This document shows positions 42,884 through 52,026 of a stretch of 64,000 nucleotides of DNA, in pieces. Within the stretch, counting starts at the first letter, position 1. Every line of letters begins with the position of its first letter. The DNA comes from CAWKGV01 sp963849305 (GTDB lineage Bacteria; Pseudomonadota; Alphaproteobacteria; Acetobacterales; Acetobacteraceae). The position numbers and the translations under genes are program-made. The stretch covers positions 62,001 to 126,000 of the forward strand of contig CAWKGV010000005.1 of NCBI GenBank assembly GCA_963849305.1, read 5' to 3'. The notes under the pieces are model-generated. The model saw only the letters and a program-made list of their open reading frames with translations. It was not told the origin of the DNA and made no database searches.

Positions 42884-44083
42884 CTAAGCCTTTAGGGCGG
42901 CCACCCCGGGCAGCGTCTTGCCCTCCAGCCACTCCAGGAAGGCGCCGCCGGCGGTCGAGACGTAGCTCAGGCGCTCCAGCACCCCGGCGTGACGCAGCGC
43001 CGAGACCGTGTCCCCGCCCCCGGCTACGCTGCGCAGCCCGCCCTTCTCGGTCGCCTCCGCCACCGCCTTGGCGAGCGCGGTCGTGCCGGCAGCGAAGGGC
43101 GGCGTCTCGAAGGCGCCGAGCGGGCCGTTCCAGACCAGGGTCTTCAGCCCGTCCAGCCGCCCGGTCAGCGCCCTCACGGTCTCAGGGCCAACGTCCAGGA
43201 TCATGGCGTTGGCCGGAACGGCGCTCACCGGAACGATCTGGGTCGGCGGGTTGGGCGCGAATTCGGCCGCCACCACGGCATCGACCGGCAGCATCACGAC
43301 GCAATGCGCCTCCTCGGCGCGCGCCAGGATGCCGCGCGCGGTCGCGTGCATGTCGGCCTCCTGCAAGGACTTGCCGACCCCGATGCCCTGGGCGGCGAGG
43401 AAGGTGTTGGCCATCGCCCCGCCGATCGCCAGCACATCCACCCGCCCGATCAGATTGCCGAGCAAGTCGAGCTTGGTGGAGACCTTGGCGCCGCCGACGA
43501 TCGCCGCCACCGGCCGGGCCGGACTGCCGAGCGCCGCTTCCAGCGCCTCCAGCTCCGCCTGCATCAGCCGCCCGGCATAGGCCGGAAGCTTATGGGCGAC
43601 GCCCTCGGTGCTGGCGTGCGCCCGGTGGGCGGCGGAAAAGGCGTCGTTCACGTAGAGATCGGCCAGCTTCGCCAGCTCGGCGGCGAAGGCCGGGTCGTTC
43701 TTCTCCTCGCCCGCATAGAAGCGCGTGTTCTCCAGCACCAGCACGTCGCCGTTGGCCATGCGCTCCACCGCCTGCTGGGCCGGGATGCCGATGCAGTCCT
43801 CGGCGAACCGCACGCGCCGGCCGAGCACCTCGCCAAGCGCCAGCGCCACCGGGGCGAGGGACATCTCCGGCACCCGCTTGCCCTTCGGCCGGTCGAAATG
43901 GCTGCACACGATCACCTTGGCGCCCTTGCCGGCCAGCTCCCGGATCGTCGGCGCCACCCGCTCGAGGCGGGTGCGGTCGGTGATCTCGCCCTCGCGCACC
44001 GGCACGTTGAGGTCGGCGCGCAGCAGCACCCGCCGGCCCGCGACCTCCACGCCGTCGAGCGTGCGGAGGGCTGCCACGCTCAC
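42884..44083 (-). CDS. pgk: Phosphoglycerate kinase
   Basis: Transfers phosphate from 1,3-bisphosphoglycerate to ADP (reverse in the Calvin cycle and gluconeogenesis). The 399-residue protein has RVLLRADLNVPV, VIVCSHFDRPKGKR, RMANGDVLVLENTRFYAGEE, AIVGGAKVSTKLDLL and the C-terminal GGGDTVSAL. The SHFDRPKG motif has Phe where many have Leu/Met. I chose GTG at 44083, which overlaps the gap stop (GTGA); a GTG two codons later is possible. Last gene of the tkt-gap-pgk operon. Confidence 0.96.
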   Translation of the reverse strand: MSVAALRTLDGVEVAGRRVLLRADLNVPVREGEITDRTRLERVAPTIRELAGKGAKVIVCSHFDRPKGKRVPEMSLAPVALALGEVLGRRVRFAEDCIGIPAQQAVERMANGDVLVLENTRFYAGEEKNDPAFAAELAKLADLYVNDAFSAAHRAHASTEGVAHKLPAYAGRLMQAELEALEAALGSPARPVAAIVGGAKVSTKLDLLGNLIGRVDVLAIGGAMANTFLAAQGIGVGKSLQEADMHATARGILARAEEAHCVVMLPVDAVVAAEFAPNPPTQIVPVSAVPANAMILDVGPETVRALTGRLDGLKTLVWNGPLGAFETPPFAAGTTALAKAVAEATEKGGLRSVAGGGDTVSALRHAGVLERLSYVSTAGGAFLEWLEGKTLPGVAALKA

Positions 44084-45093
44084 AAGCTGCCGAACAACGC
44101 GGCGGTATCCGACATGCGGTTGGAGAAGCCCCATTCGTTGTCGTACCAGCCCATCACCCGCGCCAGCGCGCCGTCCACCACGGCGGTCTGGGTGGCATCG
44201 AAGCTGCACGAAGCCGGGCAGTGGTTGAAATCGACGCTGACCAGCTTAGCGGTGTTGTAGTCGATGATGCCCCGCATCTCGCCCTCGGCGGCCCGCTTCA
44301 TCGCGGCATTGATCTCCTCCACGGTCGCCTGCCGCTCCAAGTTCGCATCGAGCGAGACGAGCGAGACATTCGGGATCGGGATACGGATCGCGGTGCCGTC
44401 CAGCTTGCCTTTCAGCTCGGGCAGCACGAGACCAACGGCCCGGGCGGCGCCGGTCGTGGTCGGAATGGCCGAGACCGCCGCGGCGCGCGCGCGATGCAGA
44501 TCCTTGTGCAGCGTATCGACGGTGCGCTGGTCGCCGGTATAGGCGTGGATGGTGACCATGTACCCCCGCAGTATCCGGAAATTCTCGTGCAGAACTTTAG
44601 CCATAGGCGCCAAGCAATTGGTCGTGCAAGAAGCGTTGGAGATCACCGTCATCTCGCGTGTGATCGTCTTTTGGTTCACTCCATAGACGATCGTGGCGTC
44701 CACCCCGTCGGCCGGCGCGGAGACCAGCACCTTGCGGGCACCGGCCTCGATGAGCTGCGAGGCCGCCTCCTTGCTGGTGAACAGCCCGGTGCATTCCATC
44801 GCGACATCGACGCCCTGGTAGGGAACCTTGCTCGGGTCGCGCTCGGCCGCCACCCGGATCGGCCCCCAGATCCGGCCGCCGCAGCGGATCGTCAGGCTCT
44901 CGCCCGAGACTTCAACATCGCCCGGGAAGCGCCCATGCACGCTGTCGTATTTGAACAGATGCGCGTTGGCCTCCGGGCTGCCGAGGTCGTTGATGGCGAC
45001 CGGCACGAGGTCGTCGCGCCCGCTCTCGATCATGGCGCGTAGCACCAGGCGCCCGATGCGACCGAACCCGTTGATGGCGACCTTCACCGGCAT
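44080..45093 (-). CDS. gap: Glyceraldehyde-3-phosphate dehydrogenase, type I
   Basis: Converts glyceraldehyde 3-phosphate to 1,3-bisphosphoglycerate with NAD(P). The 337-residue protein shows VAINGFGRIGRLVLRA, the active-site SNASCTTNCLAP (Cys156), HAYTGDQRTVDT and WYDNEWGFSNRM. ATG at 45093 follows an AAGGA site. The gene lies 43 bases after tkt and overlaps pgk. Coenzyme choice cannot be decided here: the residue after the second acidic strand reads NDLGSP, which resembles enzymes using NAD. Confidence 0.97.
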   Translation of the reverse strand: MPVKVAINGFGRIGRLVLRAMIESGRDDLVPVAINDLGSPEANAHLFKYDSVHGRFPGDVEVSGESLTIRCGGRIWGPIRVAAERDPSKVPYQGVDVAMECTGLFTSKEAASQLIEAGARKVLVSAPADGVDATIVYGVNQKTITREMTVISNASCTTNCLAPMAKVLHENFRILRGYMVTIHAYTGDQRTVDTLHKDLHRARAAAVSAIPTTTGAARAVGLVLPELKGKLDGTAIRIPIPNVSLVSLDANLERQATVEEINAAMKRAAEGEMRGIIDYNTAKLVSVDFNHCPASCSFDATQTAVVDGALARVMGWYDNEWGFSNRMSDTAALFGSL

Positions 45094-45136
45094 GGGCGGC
45101 GTTCCTTTTCGTTCCAATCGGCTCGTTCCAATCGGC

Positions 45137-47173
45137 TCAGCCGAGCCGCTTCCGCACCGCGGCGACCACGGCCTCGGCCGTGATGCCGAACTCTTTGTAC
45201 ACATCCTGCCACGGGGCCGAGGCACCGAACGTGGTCATGCCGATGAACACCCCATCGGGGCCCAGCCACCGTTCCCAGCCGAACGGCGAGGCGGCCTCGA
45301 TCCCGATCCGGGGCGCCCCGCCCAGGACTTCGGCACGATAGGCCTCGTCCTGGGCGGCGAACAGCTCCCAGCACGGCAGCGACACCACGGCGGCGGCGAT
45401 GCCCTGCTTGGCGAGCTGCTCGCGCGCGTCCATGGCGATCGAGACCTCGGTGCCGGTGCCAATTACCGTCGCCTGGCGCGGCCCTTCGGCCTCGGCGATG
45501 ACGTAACCGCCCCGCGCGCAGCGGTTCTCGCCGTAATCCGAGCGCAGCGCGGGGACCGCCTGGCGGCTCAGCACCAGCAGGCTCGGCCCGTCGGTGCGAC
45601 GGATCGCCAGCTCCCAGCATTCGGCGGTCTCCATCGCGTCCGCCGGCCGGTAGAGGTGAATATTCGGCATCGCTCGTAGGCTGGCGAGGTGCTCGATCGG
45701 CTGATGGGTCGGCCCGTCCTCGCCCAGCCCGATCGAATCGTGGGTGAGCACGTGGATCACCCGCAGGCGCATGATCGCGCCGATACGGATCGCCGGGCGC
45801 ATGTAGTCGCTGAACACGAAGAACGTGCCGGTGTACGGGATGATCCCGCCATGCACGGCCATGCCGTTGGCGGCGGCGCCCATGCCGTGCTCGCGGACGC
45901 CGAAATGGATGTAGCGGCCGCCGTAACTGCCCGGCTCGACCGTGCCCATCGACTTGACGAACGTTAGGTTGGACCCGGTGAGGTCGGCCGAGCCGCCGAC
46001 CAGTTCGGGCGTGGCCGGGACCAGCACCTCCAGCGCCTTCTGACTGGCGGCCCGCGTGGCGAGCTTGGGCCGTTGTTCGGCGATCTCGTGCTTCAGCGCC
46101 GCGACCGCCTCATGCCAGGTCTCCGGCAGCTTGCCCGCGATCGCGCGTTCGAACTCGTGGCGCATGTTGTGGCGTGCCAGGCGCTTGAGCCAGGCCCGAC
46201 GCGCGGAGGCGTTGCGTCGGCCGGCCGCCTGCCAGCGTTCCTTGATCTCCTCCGGCACCGTGAACGACGGCTCGTGCCAGCCGAGCTGCTCCTTCGCCCC
46301 GGCGGCCTCCTTGGCGCCGAGCGCCGAGCCGTGTACGGCCGCGGTGCCCGCCTTGGTCGGCGCCCCGAAGCCGATGATGGTGCGGCAGGCGATCATGGTC
46401 GGCTTCTTGGAGCGCACCGCGAACGAGAGCGCGGCGGCGATCTGCGCCGGATCGTGCCCGTCCACCGCCTTGGTCGCCCAGCCAGCGGCGGCGAAGCGTT
46501 TCAGGGCATCTTCGGAGCGCGCGAGCGCGGTGTCGCCGTCGATCGAGACGTGGTTGTCGTCGTAGAGGAAGGTCAGCTTTTCCAGCCGCAGATGCCCCGC
46601 GATCCCAATCGCCTCGTGGCTGACGCCTTCCATCAGGTCGCCGTCGGAGCAGATCACCCAGGTACGGTGATCGACCAGGGATTTGCCGAACCGGGCCGCC
46701 AGCAGTCGCTCGGCCAGCGCTATGCCGACCGAGGTTGCGACACCCTGGCCGAGCGGGCCGGTCGTGGTTTCGATCCCCGGATGGTCGCCGTATTCGGGAT
46801 GGCCGGCGGCCGGTGAGTGGAGCTGGCGGAACGCCTTGATGTTCTCGATGCTCATGCCCTCCTCGCCCACCAGATAAAGCAAGGCGTACAGCAGCATCGA
46901 GCCATGACCGGCCGAGAGCACGAACCGGTCCCGATCGGGCCAGCGCGGGTCGGCGGCGTCGAATTTCAGGAACCGGGTCCAGAGCGCGGTAGCCACGTCG
47001 GCCATGCCCATCGGCAAGCCCGGATGGCCCGACCCCGCCGCTTCCACAGCGTCGATCGCGAGCGCCCTGATCGCATCGGCCATCCGGCGCACGGGCGTGA
47101 TCGGCCGCGCAAGAACCTCGGCCTGATGGGCAAGCACCGGGTTATTCGCGGCGAGTTCGGCGAGCGAGGCCAT
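45137..47173 (-). CDS. tkt: Transketolase
   Basis: Thiamine-diphosphate enzyme moving two-carbon units in the pentose phosphate and Calvin pathways. The 678-residue protein has ALAIDAVEAAGSGHPGLPMG, the TPP motif GDGDLMEGVSHEA ending at LYDDN, HDSIGLGEDGPTHQPIEHLA, and a GTGTEVSIAM C-terminal domain. ATG at 47173 gives MASLAELAANNPVLA. First gene of a tkt-gap-pgk unit; the same trio occurs in cbb operons, but no Rubisco or phosphoribulokinase gene is in the window. Confidence 0.97.
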   Translation of the reverse strand: MASLAELAANNPVLAHQAEVLARPITPVRRMADAIRALAIDAVEAAGSGHPGLPMGMADVATALWTRFLKFDAADPRWPDRDRFVLSAGHGSMLLYALLYLVGEEGMSIENIKAFRQLHSPAAGHPEYGDHPGIETTTGPLGQGVATSVGIALAERLLAARFGKSLVDHRTWVICSDGDLMEGVSHEAIGIAGHLRLEKLTFLYDDNHVSIDGDTALARSEDALKRFAAAGWATKAVDGHDPAQIAAALSFAVRSKKPTMIACRTIIGFGAPTKAGTAAVHGSALGAKEAAGAKEQLGWHEPSFTVPEEIKERWQAAGRRNASARRAWLKRLARHNMRHEFERAIAGKLPETWHEAVAALKHEIAEQRPKLATRAASQKALEVLVPATPELVGGSADLTGSNLTFVKSMGTVEPGSYGGRYIHFGVREHGMGAAANGMAVHGGIIPYTGTFFVFSDYMRPAIRIGAIMRLRVIHVLTHDSIGLGEDGPTHQPIEHLASLRAMPNIHLYRPADAMETAECWELAIRRTDGPSLLVLSRQAVPALRSDYGENRCARGGYVIAEAEGPRQATVIGTGTEVSIAMDAREQLAKQGIAAAVVSLPCWELFAAQDEAYRAEVLGGAPRIGIEAASPFGWERWLGPDGVFIGMTTFGASAPWQDVYKEFGITAEAVVAAVRKRLG

Positions 47174-47544
47174 GGCACGTCCTGTCAAAGACCGCGCCGG
47201 GCTATAAGCGGAGCCTGCCCGGGCCGGCAACCCCCGGCCTCGCACGCGGGCGCCTCGATGGAGGAACCCAGCCGGATCGCTCCGGCCGGGCCGCTTCCGT
47301 TACTTACCGTTTCGGATCTTGATCTGGATGACCAGGATCACGATAATGGGCAGCGGAAGCCACGCATGGTACAGCATGGTGACTGCCATCGAACGCCGGT
47401 CGGGCCAGTCCCGGCCGGCGTTGCCGTTGTAATGACGGTTCGCGCAACAATCATTAACGGCATTAGTATTGACAGGCTGGGATCGATCTCCGCTCAGAGC
47501 GCCCAGTTGCCTCCGTTTGATTGATAGTCGCGCCGCTCCGCGGC
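47174..47544. other. Intergenic region upstream of tkt
   Basis: About 370 bases between divergent... same-strand tkt and the downstream end of the FAD monooxygenase gene, so it must contain the tkt promoter. I identify no clear motif. A 29-codon hydrophobic frame on the minus strand at 47300-47389 is listed separately. Confidence 0.4.
47300..47389 (-). CDS. Possible 29-residue membrane peptide
   Basis: The minus strand encodes MAVTMLYHAWLPLPIIVILV followed by IQIKIRNGK and a stop: one hydrophobic segment with a positively charged end, the look of a bacterial membrane microprotein. There is no ribosome binding site and no support beyond composition. Confidence 0.2.
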   Translation of the reverse strand: MAVTMLYHAWLPLPIIVILVIQIKIRNGK

Positions 47545-48783
47545 TCAGACTGGCGCGGCGGCTTGGCCGGCGGCGTTCGCGTGGACGGCGGCCGTGCCTT
47601 CACCCAGGCCGGTGGCGCCGTAGAGCCAGGCCAGGGTGTCGTACCACTCCGCGTCGGATTTCGCGGACATGATCGCGTTGCGCAGGCGCGCGTGGGGGCC
47701 CGCGGGGTGGTAGATGTGCTCGCCGACGGCACGCGACATGAGCTGAATGCGGGCCGTCCGCAGCACGCGCCTGCGGCGGTAGGCCTCAAGCGCCGCCTCG
47801 GGGTCGGCGGGACGGGCGGCCATCTCGTGCGCGAGGCACACGCCATCCTCCATAGCCATGCAGGCGCCTTGCGCCATGTACTGCAAGGTCGGGTGCGCGG
47901 CATCGCCGAGCAGCGCCACGCGCCCTTCCACCCAGCGCTCCACCGGTTCACGGTCGCATAATACCCAGAGCTTCCAGTCGGTGCCGTGCCGGATGATGTC
48001 TTGGGCGCGGGGATGCACGTGCCGGAAGCCGGCCAGAACCTCCTCCTCCGGCACCGGCTGGCCCGCGACCGGCTCGGGCGCGTCGTTGTGGTAGGTGACG
48101 ACCAGGTTGAACACCTTCCAGCCCGAGAGCGGGTAGTGGACGATGTGGCATTTCGGTCCGGCCCAAAGCGTGGCCGCGTTCCAACGCAAATCCTCGGGCA
48201 TCCGCTCGGTGGGAATAACGGAGCGATAGGTGGTGTGGCCGGTGACGCGGGGCGGGCCGTCACCCACGACCTGCTGGCGCACGCGCGACCAGAGGCCGTC
48301 CGCGCCGATCAGCACGGAGCCCGTTACCTTCTCGCCGGAGAACAGCTTCACCGTGACGCTCGAACCGTCCTGCTCGTAGCCGGTGACCGCGCAACCCGTG
48401 CGCAATGTGATGCGCGGGTTGGCCTCGCAGGCCCGCAGGAAGACCCCGTACAGGTCACCTCGATGCACCACGGCGTAGGGATTGCGGAAGCGCTCGCGGA
48501 ACTTCTCACCAAGGTCGATGGCGCAAATGTCTTCGGCGGTCATGGCGTCCATCAGCCGAAGCTTGTCCACATACACGGCCATGCTTCGGGCAGCGTCGCC
48601 GACGCGCAGGTAGTCGAAGGCATGGAAGGCGTTGGGGCCGAGCTGGATTCCGGCGCCGATCTCGCCCAGCGCGGGCGCACGCTCCAGCACGACCACGTCG
48701 AACCCTTTCTGGGCCAAACCAACGGCCGTGGCGAAGCCGCCGATCCCACCGCCGGCAACGAGAATGGGCCTGTCCTGCTGCAT
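47545..48783 (-). CDS. 3-hydroxybenzoate 6-hydroxylase-type FAD monooxygenase
   Basis: Single-component aromatic hydroxylase of group A, about 412 residues. FAD site GGGIGGFATAVGLAQKG, the DG motif VLIGADGLWSRVRQ, and the second FAD site GRVALLGDAAHPTLQYMAQG. The overall sequence (LGPNAFHAFDYLRVGD, HRGDLYGVFLRACE) is like 3-hydroxybenzoate 6-hydroxylase and salicylate hydroxylase, which make gentisate or catechol with NAD(P)H and oxygen. ATG at 48783 follows a strong GGAGG. No ring-cleavage gene adjoins it. Confidence 0.88.
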   Translation of the reverse strand: MQQDRPILVAGGGIGGFATAVGLAQKGFDVVVLERAPALGEIGAGIQLGPNAFHAFDYLRVGDAARSMAVYVDKLRLMDAMTAEDICAIDLGEKFRERFRNPYAVVHRGDLYGVFLRACEANPRITLRTGCAVTGYEQDGSSVTVKLFSGEKVTGSVLIGADGLWSRVRQQVVGDGPPRVTGHTTYRSVIPTERMPEDLRWNAATLWAGPKCHIVHYPLSGWKVFNLVVTYHNDAPEPVAGQPVPEEEVLAGFRHVHPRAQDIIRHGTDWKLWVLCDREPVERWVEGRVALLGDAAHPTLQYMAQGACMAMEDGVCLAHEMAARPADPEAALEAYRRRRVLRTARIQLMSRAVGEHIYHPAGPHARLRNAIMSAKSDAEWYDTLAWLYGATGLGEGTAAVHANAAGQAAAPV

Positions 48784-48864
48784 GGCGTTCCTCCCGTCGG
48801 GCGCAGGCGTGCGGGCGAATGGCGGCATCTTGCCCGGCCGGTGGCTTCCTGCAAGCTTCCGCCA

Positions 48865-49338
48865 ATGAGCAGCCAGCCGAGCTTGCCTCCTTCAATCAAG
48901 GCCGCGCGGCTCGCGCAGATGGCCGGCTTGTTGGTGGCCCTCGGGGTGACCGGCTGCAAGCTGATCGACCAGACCGCGTTCGCTCCCGCGCCCAGCGCGC
49001 TGCCGACGCTGACTCCGGCCACGCCGCGGCTGGAATCGCGCGCGCCGCTGCTCACCATCGACCAGGGCACACGTCTGACCGACTATCAGGCGCTACTGCG
49101 CTACGCGGTCCGCCAGGCCGAAGAGCGCGATCCGGCCGTGCAGTTCGATGTCTTGGGGGTGGTCCCGGACAAGGGCAGCCCGGCCGAGCAGGTGAAAGCG
49201 GCCGAACAGGCCAGCCAAGCGGCGACGGCGGTCGCGCGGAGCATCGTCGGCGACGGCGTGGACGCGGCGCGCGTTCATCTGGGCGCGCGCGCCAACCCGG
49301 ACGTGAGCCAGCCCCAGGTCCGGGTTTACGTCCGCTGA
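48865..49338 (+). CDS. Putative lipoprotein
   Basis: A 157-residue protein with a lipoprotein signal (MAGLLVALGVTGCKLIDQ; lipobox VTGC) and a mature domain with LLTIDQGTRLTDYQALLRYA, QFDVLGVVPDKGSP and VARSIVGDGVDAARVHLGAR. The last part resembles the OmpA-like/SpmX-like periplasmic domains that other alphaproteobacterial lipoproteins carry, but I cannot name a family. Divergent from the FAD monooxygenase; its end overlaps the convergent SFPASDPP gene by 13 bases. Confidence 0.7.
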   Translation: MSSQPSLPPSIKAARLAQMAGLLVALGVTGCKLIDQTAFAPAPSALPTLTPATPRLESRAPLLTIDQGTRLTDYQALLRYAVRQAEERDPAVQFDVLGVVPDKGSPAEQVKAAEQASQAATAVARSIVGDGVDAARVHLGARANPDVSQPQVRVYVR

Positions 49339-49625
49339 CCCTGACCGCGGCCCTTCGCAGGCTTGTCGGGCCGTTCCTGGTCTTCCCACTGCTTGGCGGT
49401 CTCCTGCGCGTGGCGATCGTCGGTGGGCAGGCCAGTCGGGCGCGCATCCTCGCCGCGTTCGTCCGAAGGCGGCCGGCTCGCGCGATCATTCGGCTGCTCG
49501 GCGCCGGTGATGCCGGAGTGGGACGGCGGGTCGCTCGCGGGGAAGCTGTCGGCCGAGGCCCTGTCCACCTTGTTCGACTCGGTCTTGCCCTTGTTGGCCC
49601 GATCGTCACGATCGTCTGACGTCAT
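49326..49625 (-). CDS. Small SFPASDPP-motif protein (paralogue 2)
   Basis: A 99-residue, very hydrophilic protein (MTSDDRDDRANKGKTESNKV) with SFPASDPPSHSGITGAEQP, DARPTGLPTDDRHAQETAKQ and WEDQERPDKPAKG. It shares several blocks in the same order with the gene at 13026-13370. Start at 49625, supported by a GGAGAG site. Likely disordered; function unknown. It is divergent from the SDR gene and near other stress-type genes (DUF6496, YciE-like). Confidence 0.65.
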   Translation of the reverse strand: MTSDDRDDRANKGKTESNKVDRASADSFPASDPPSHSGITGAEQPNDRASRPPSDERGEDARPTGLPTDDRHAQETAKQWEDQERPDKPAKGRGQGQRT

Positions 49626-49717
49626 AATCGGCTCTCCTGTTCCCTGGCCTGGAACGCGGGTGCGGCGGGGCAGTTCAACGCTCATCCAATGGGCGATCAA
49701 TCGGCAGGAGCAATGAG

Positions 49718-50716
49718 ATGAGCAAGACAGTCGTGATCAGCGGCGCCAGCGCGGGCGTTGGTCGGGCAACCGCGCGGGCCTTCGCGGAGCGCGGCTGCAA
49801 TGTCGGGCTGCTGGCGCGCGATGCCGAGCGGCTGCAAGCGGCGGCGGGCGAAGTCGAGGCGCGCGGCGGCCGAGCGTGCGCGGTGCCGACCGACGTGGCC
49901 GACCCTGACGCCGTCGAGGCCGCGGCCGAGCAAATTGAGCAGACTCTGGGACCGATCGACATATGGGTGAACGTGGCGATGGTGACGATTTTCGCCCCGG
50001 TCCATGACATCAAGCCCGAGGAGTTCCGCCGCTCGACCGAGGTGACCTATCTCGGGACGGTATATGGCACCATGGCCGCCCTGCGGCGGATGCGCCAGCG
50101 CCGCCAGGGCTCGATCATCCAGGTGGGTTCGGCATTGGCCTACCGGTCGATCCCGTTGCAGGCCGCCTATTGCGGCGCCAAGTCGGCGATCCGGGGCTTC
50201 ACCGACAGCCTACGGTGCGAGCTGCTGCACGACAACATGCCGATCAACCTCTGCATGGTGCAGTTGCCGGCGGTGAACACGCCGCAGTTCGACTGGGCGC
50301 TGAACAAGATGGAGCACAAGGCGCGGCCAGTGCCGCCAATCTTCCAACCCGAGGTGCCAGCGGAGGCGATCGTGTTCGCGGCTTTCAACCCGCGCCGCGA
50401 GATTTGGCTCGGGCTGCCGACCTGGCAGGCGATCCTTGCCAACCGGATCGCTCCGGGGCTGATCGACAAGTACCTGGCCAATTACGGATACAGCAGCCAA
50501 ATGCGCAGTGACCCGGAGCCGGCGGATGCTCCGGCCAACCTGTTCCAGACGGTGCCGGGCCGGCAGGGTGCGCACGGCAGCTTCGACAATAAGGCAACCG
50601 ATACCGCCTGGACGCTCTGGGCCGACGAGCACCGGGGAACGGTAATCGCCGCAGCCTCGGCCTTCCTTGGCGCGCTCTGTCTCGGCGTGATTCAGAGCCG
50701 CCGACGGTTCGGCTAA
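49718..50716 (+). CDS. SDR family oxidoreductase with C-terminal membrane segment
   Basis: Classical short-chain dehydrogenase, 332 residues: NADP(H)-binding VVISGASAGVGRATARAF, NVAMVTIFAPVHDI in place of NNAG, catalytic Ser in QVGSALAYRSIPLQ and Tyr-x3-Lys in AAYCGAKSAIRGF. The C-terminal 60 residues are unlike the catalytic domain and end with a hydrophobic segment (GTVIAAASAFLGALCLGVIQ) then basic residues, so the enzyme is probably anchored to the inner membrane. Similar tail-anchored SDRs occur in stress-gene islands of alphaproteobacteria. Intact frame. Confidence 0.88.
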   Translation: MSKTVVISGASAGVGRATARAFAERGCNVGLLARDAERLQAAAGEVEARGGRACAVPTDVADPDAVEAAAEQIEQTLGPIDIWVNVAMVTIFAPVHDIKPEEFRRSTEVTYLGTVYGTMAALRRMRQRRQGSIIQVGSALAYRSIPLQAAYCGAKSAIRGFTDSLRCELLHDNMPINLCMVQLPAVNTPQFDWALNKMEHKARPVPPIFQPEVPAEAIVFAAFNPRREIWLGLPTWQAILANRIAPGLIDKYLANYGYSSQMRSDPEPADAPANLFQTVPGRQGAHGSFDNKATDTAWTLWADEHRGTVIAAASAFLGALCLGVIQSRRRFG

Positions 50717-50805
50717 GAGCGCCCAAGTAATCGCGTCAGGGTGATGGCTTGCGCCCAGGCCATCACCCTCCGTCGCAATCGATGGTTGCACACAGCGCCG
50801 GCAGC

Positions 50806-51201
50806 TTACTGCTGCAGCGCCCGCGCCAGCTCCATTTTACTCATCCGCGAACGGCCTGTGATGTTCCGCCGCCTAGCTTCGATGTACAGTTCCTTGCGGG
50901 TCTTTTCCGTTTTGGCGTCGCCTCTGGCCTCAGTAAGTGTCCAGCGAGCGCGGGTGCGCCCCTCTTTCTCCACCTGGGCGGTCTGTCCGGTGCGCTCCTT
51001 CCGCTTCGACCGGCCGAGCTGACGGCGGTTCTGCTCCGGTGTTTGTTGGTTGGAGGCGCCGGCTTCCGAGAGCGCGATCGCGATCGCCTGCTTCGGATTT
51101 TTCACCTTGCCGCCTTGACTGCTCTCAAGCTCACCGTGCTTGAACTCGTGCATCACGCGCCGCACCGTGGCCTTCTGCTCATCGTTTTGCTGGTCGGGCA
51201 T
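50806..51201 (-). CDS. DUF6496 domain-containing protein
   Basis: A 131-residue basic protein. The N-terminal VRRVMHEFKHGELESSQGGK then VKNPKQAIAIALSEAG is the DUF6496 pattern; the C-terminal KELYIEARRRNITGRSRMSK, MELARALQQ resembles a SAP/Rho-N DNA-binding helix pair. A nucleic-acid-binding stress role is inferred. Start at 51201 follows a GGGGAG site. Upstream on the same strand is the YciE-like gene, 79 bases away. Confidence 0.75.
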   Translation of the reverse strand: MPDQQNDEQKATVRRVMHEFKHGELESSQGGKVKNPKQAIAIALSEAGASNQQTPEQNRRQLGRSKRKERTGQTAQVEKEGRTRARWTLTEARGDAKTEKTRKELYIEARRRNITGRSRMSKMELARALQQ

Positions 51202-51280
51202 CCGACAGCTCCCCATCCGTGCTCCGCATCGTGCGCTTGGCGGCCCCGCCGATCCGCTGCGGCGAGGCCGTGATAGTTCA

Positions 51281-51778
51281 CTACGCCGCCTTCTGCGCCG
51301 CCTGCTTGTTGAGCGATTTATTGGCCAGCTCGTTGAGAAGCGAGTCCGCCTTCTTCTCCTCAGCCAAGGTTTCCTCCAGGAGCCTCACCGAATCCTGCAT
51401 GCCACACGCCTTGGCCCAGGCGACCAACGTGCCGTATCGCGCCATCTCGTAATGTTCGACCGCCTGCGCATTGGCCAGGATGCCCGCATCCCGCACCGCA
51501 CCCTGCTCGAATTCCTCGATAACTTCCTCGCCTTCCTCGACAATTCCGTTCAGGGCCTCGCAGGTCTGGCCGCGCGCACGCTTGCCGATCTGCTCGAAGA
51601 CCTGCTGCAACCGCTCCACCTGGTGCTGGGTCTCCTCACGGTGGTGCATCAGGGCCTGTTTCAGCTCCTCGCTCTCGGTCGCCTTCGCCATCTTCGGCAA
51701 CGCCTTCAGGATTTGGCGCTCCGCGTAGTACATATCCTGCAGAAAACTCAGGAAAAGATCGTTGAAGTTGTTTTTCAC
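51281..51778 (-). CDS. YciE/YciF ferritin-like (DUF892) protein
   Basis: A 165-residue four-helix ferritin-like protein: FLQDMYYAERQILKALPKMA, then the metal-ligand Glu/His pattern in HHREETQHQVERLQQVFEQI, VEEGEEVIEEF, VEHYEMARYGTLVAWAKACG and TLAEEKKADSLLNELA. DUF892 proteins are stress-induced and bind a di-iron site. The GTG at 51778 is preceded by GGAGGATCAAACTC, fixing the start. Forms a stress-type pair with the DUF6496 gene. Confidence 0.88.
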   Translation of the reverse strand: MKNNFNDLFLSFLQDMYYAERQILKALPKMAKATESEELKQALMHHREETQHQVERLQQVFEQIGKRARGQTCEALNGIVEEGEEVIEEFEQGAVRDAGILANAQAVEHYEMARYGTLVAWAKACGMQDSVRLLEETLAEEKKADSLLNELANKSLNKQAAQKAA

Positions 51779-52026
51779 GAGTTTGATCCTCCATTTTTGT
51801 CTGGCCGGCCGATAACCTTCCCGTGCTCGCGTCGTTCGAGCCCGCGGCCACAATTCCTCGTGCGCGTAATCAAAACTCCATCTGGAGTGAGTCGCTCACG
51901 ATCGCGCTCGCGGCCGAACGGGACCGGGAACGCGGCGTTAGCCCAGCATCAAGGACTGGCATCGCCGGCTATCCTGTGGCCTGGCGCGCCGCCCGCAACC
52001 ACGGTCCGCATCGAAAGGTTCCGCGC
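51779..52026. promoter_or_regulatory. Divergent region between YciE-like and TPP-enzyme genes
   Basis: Shared upstream region of about 250 bases with one palindrome, ACTCCATCTGGAGT (51875-51888), roughly midway. It is the only regulatory-looking site seen. Confidence 0.4.

Noticed and set aside
42838..43983. Long Pro/Arg-rich plus-strand frames over pgk
   Set aside because: Antisense shadow of a well-conserved essential gene.
51823..52026. An N-terminal extension of the TPP enzyme
   Set aside because: The upstream frame has Arg/Pro-rich composition unlike the enzyme family, and homology starts at MANTVSDFFW.
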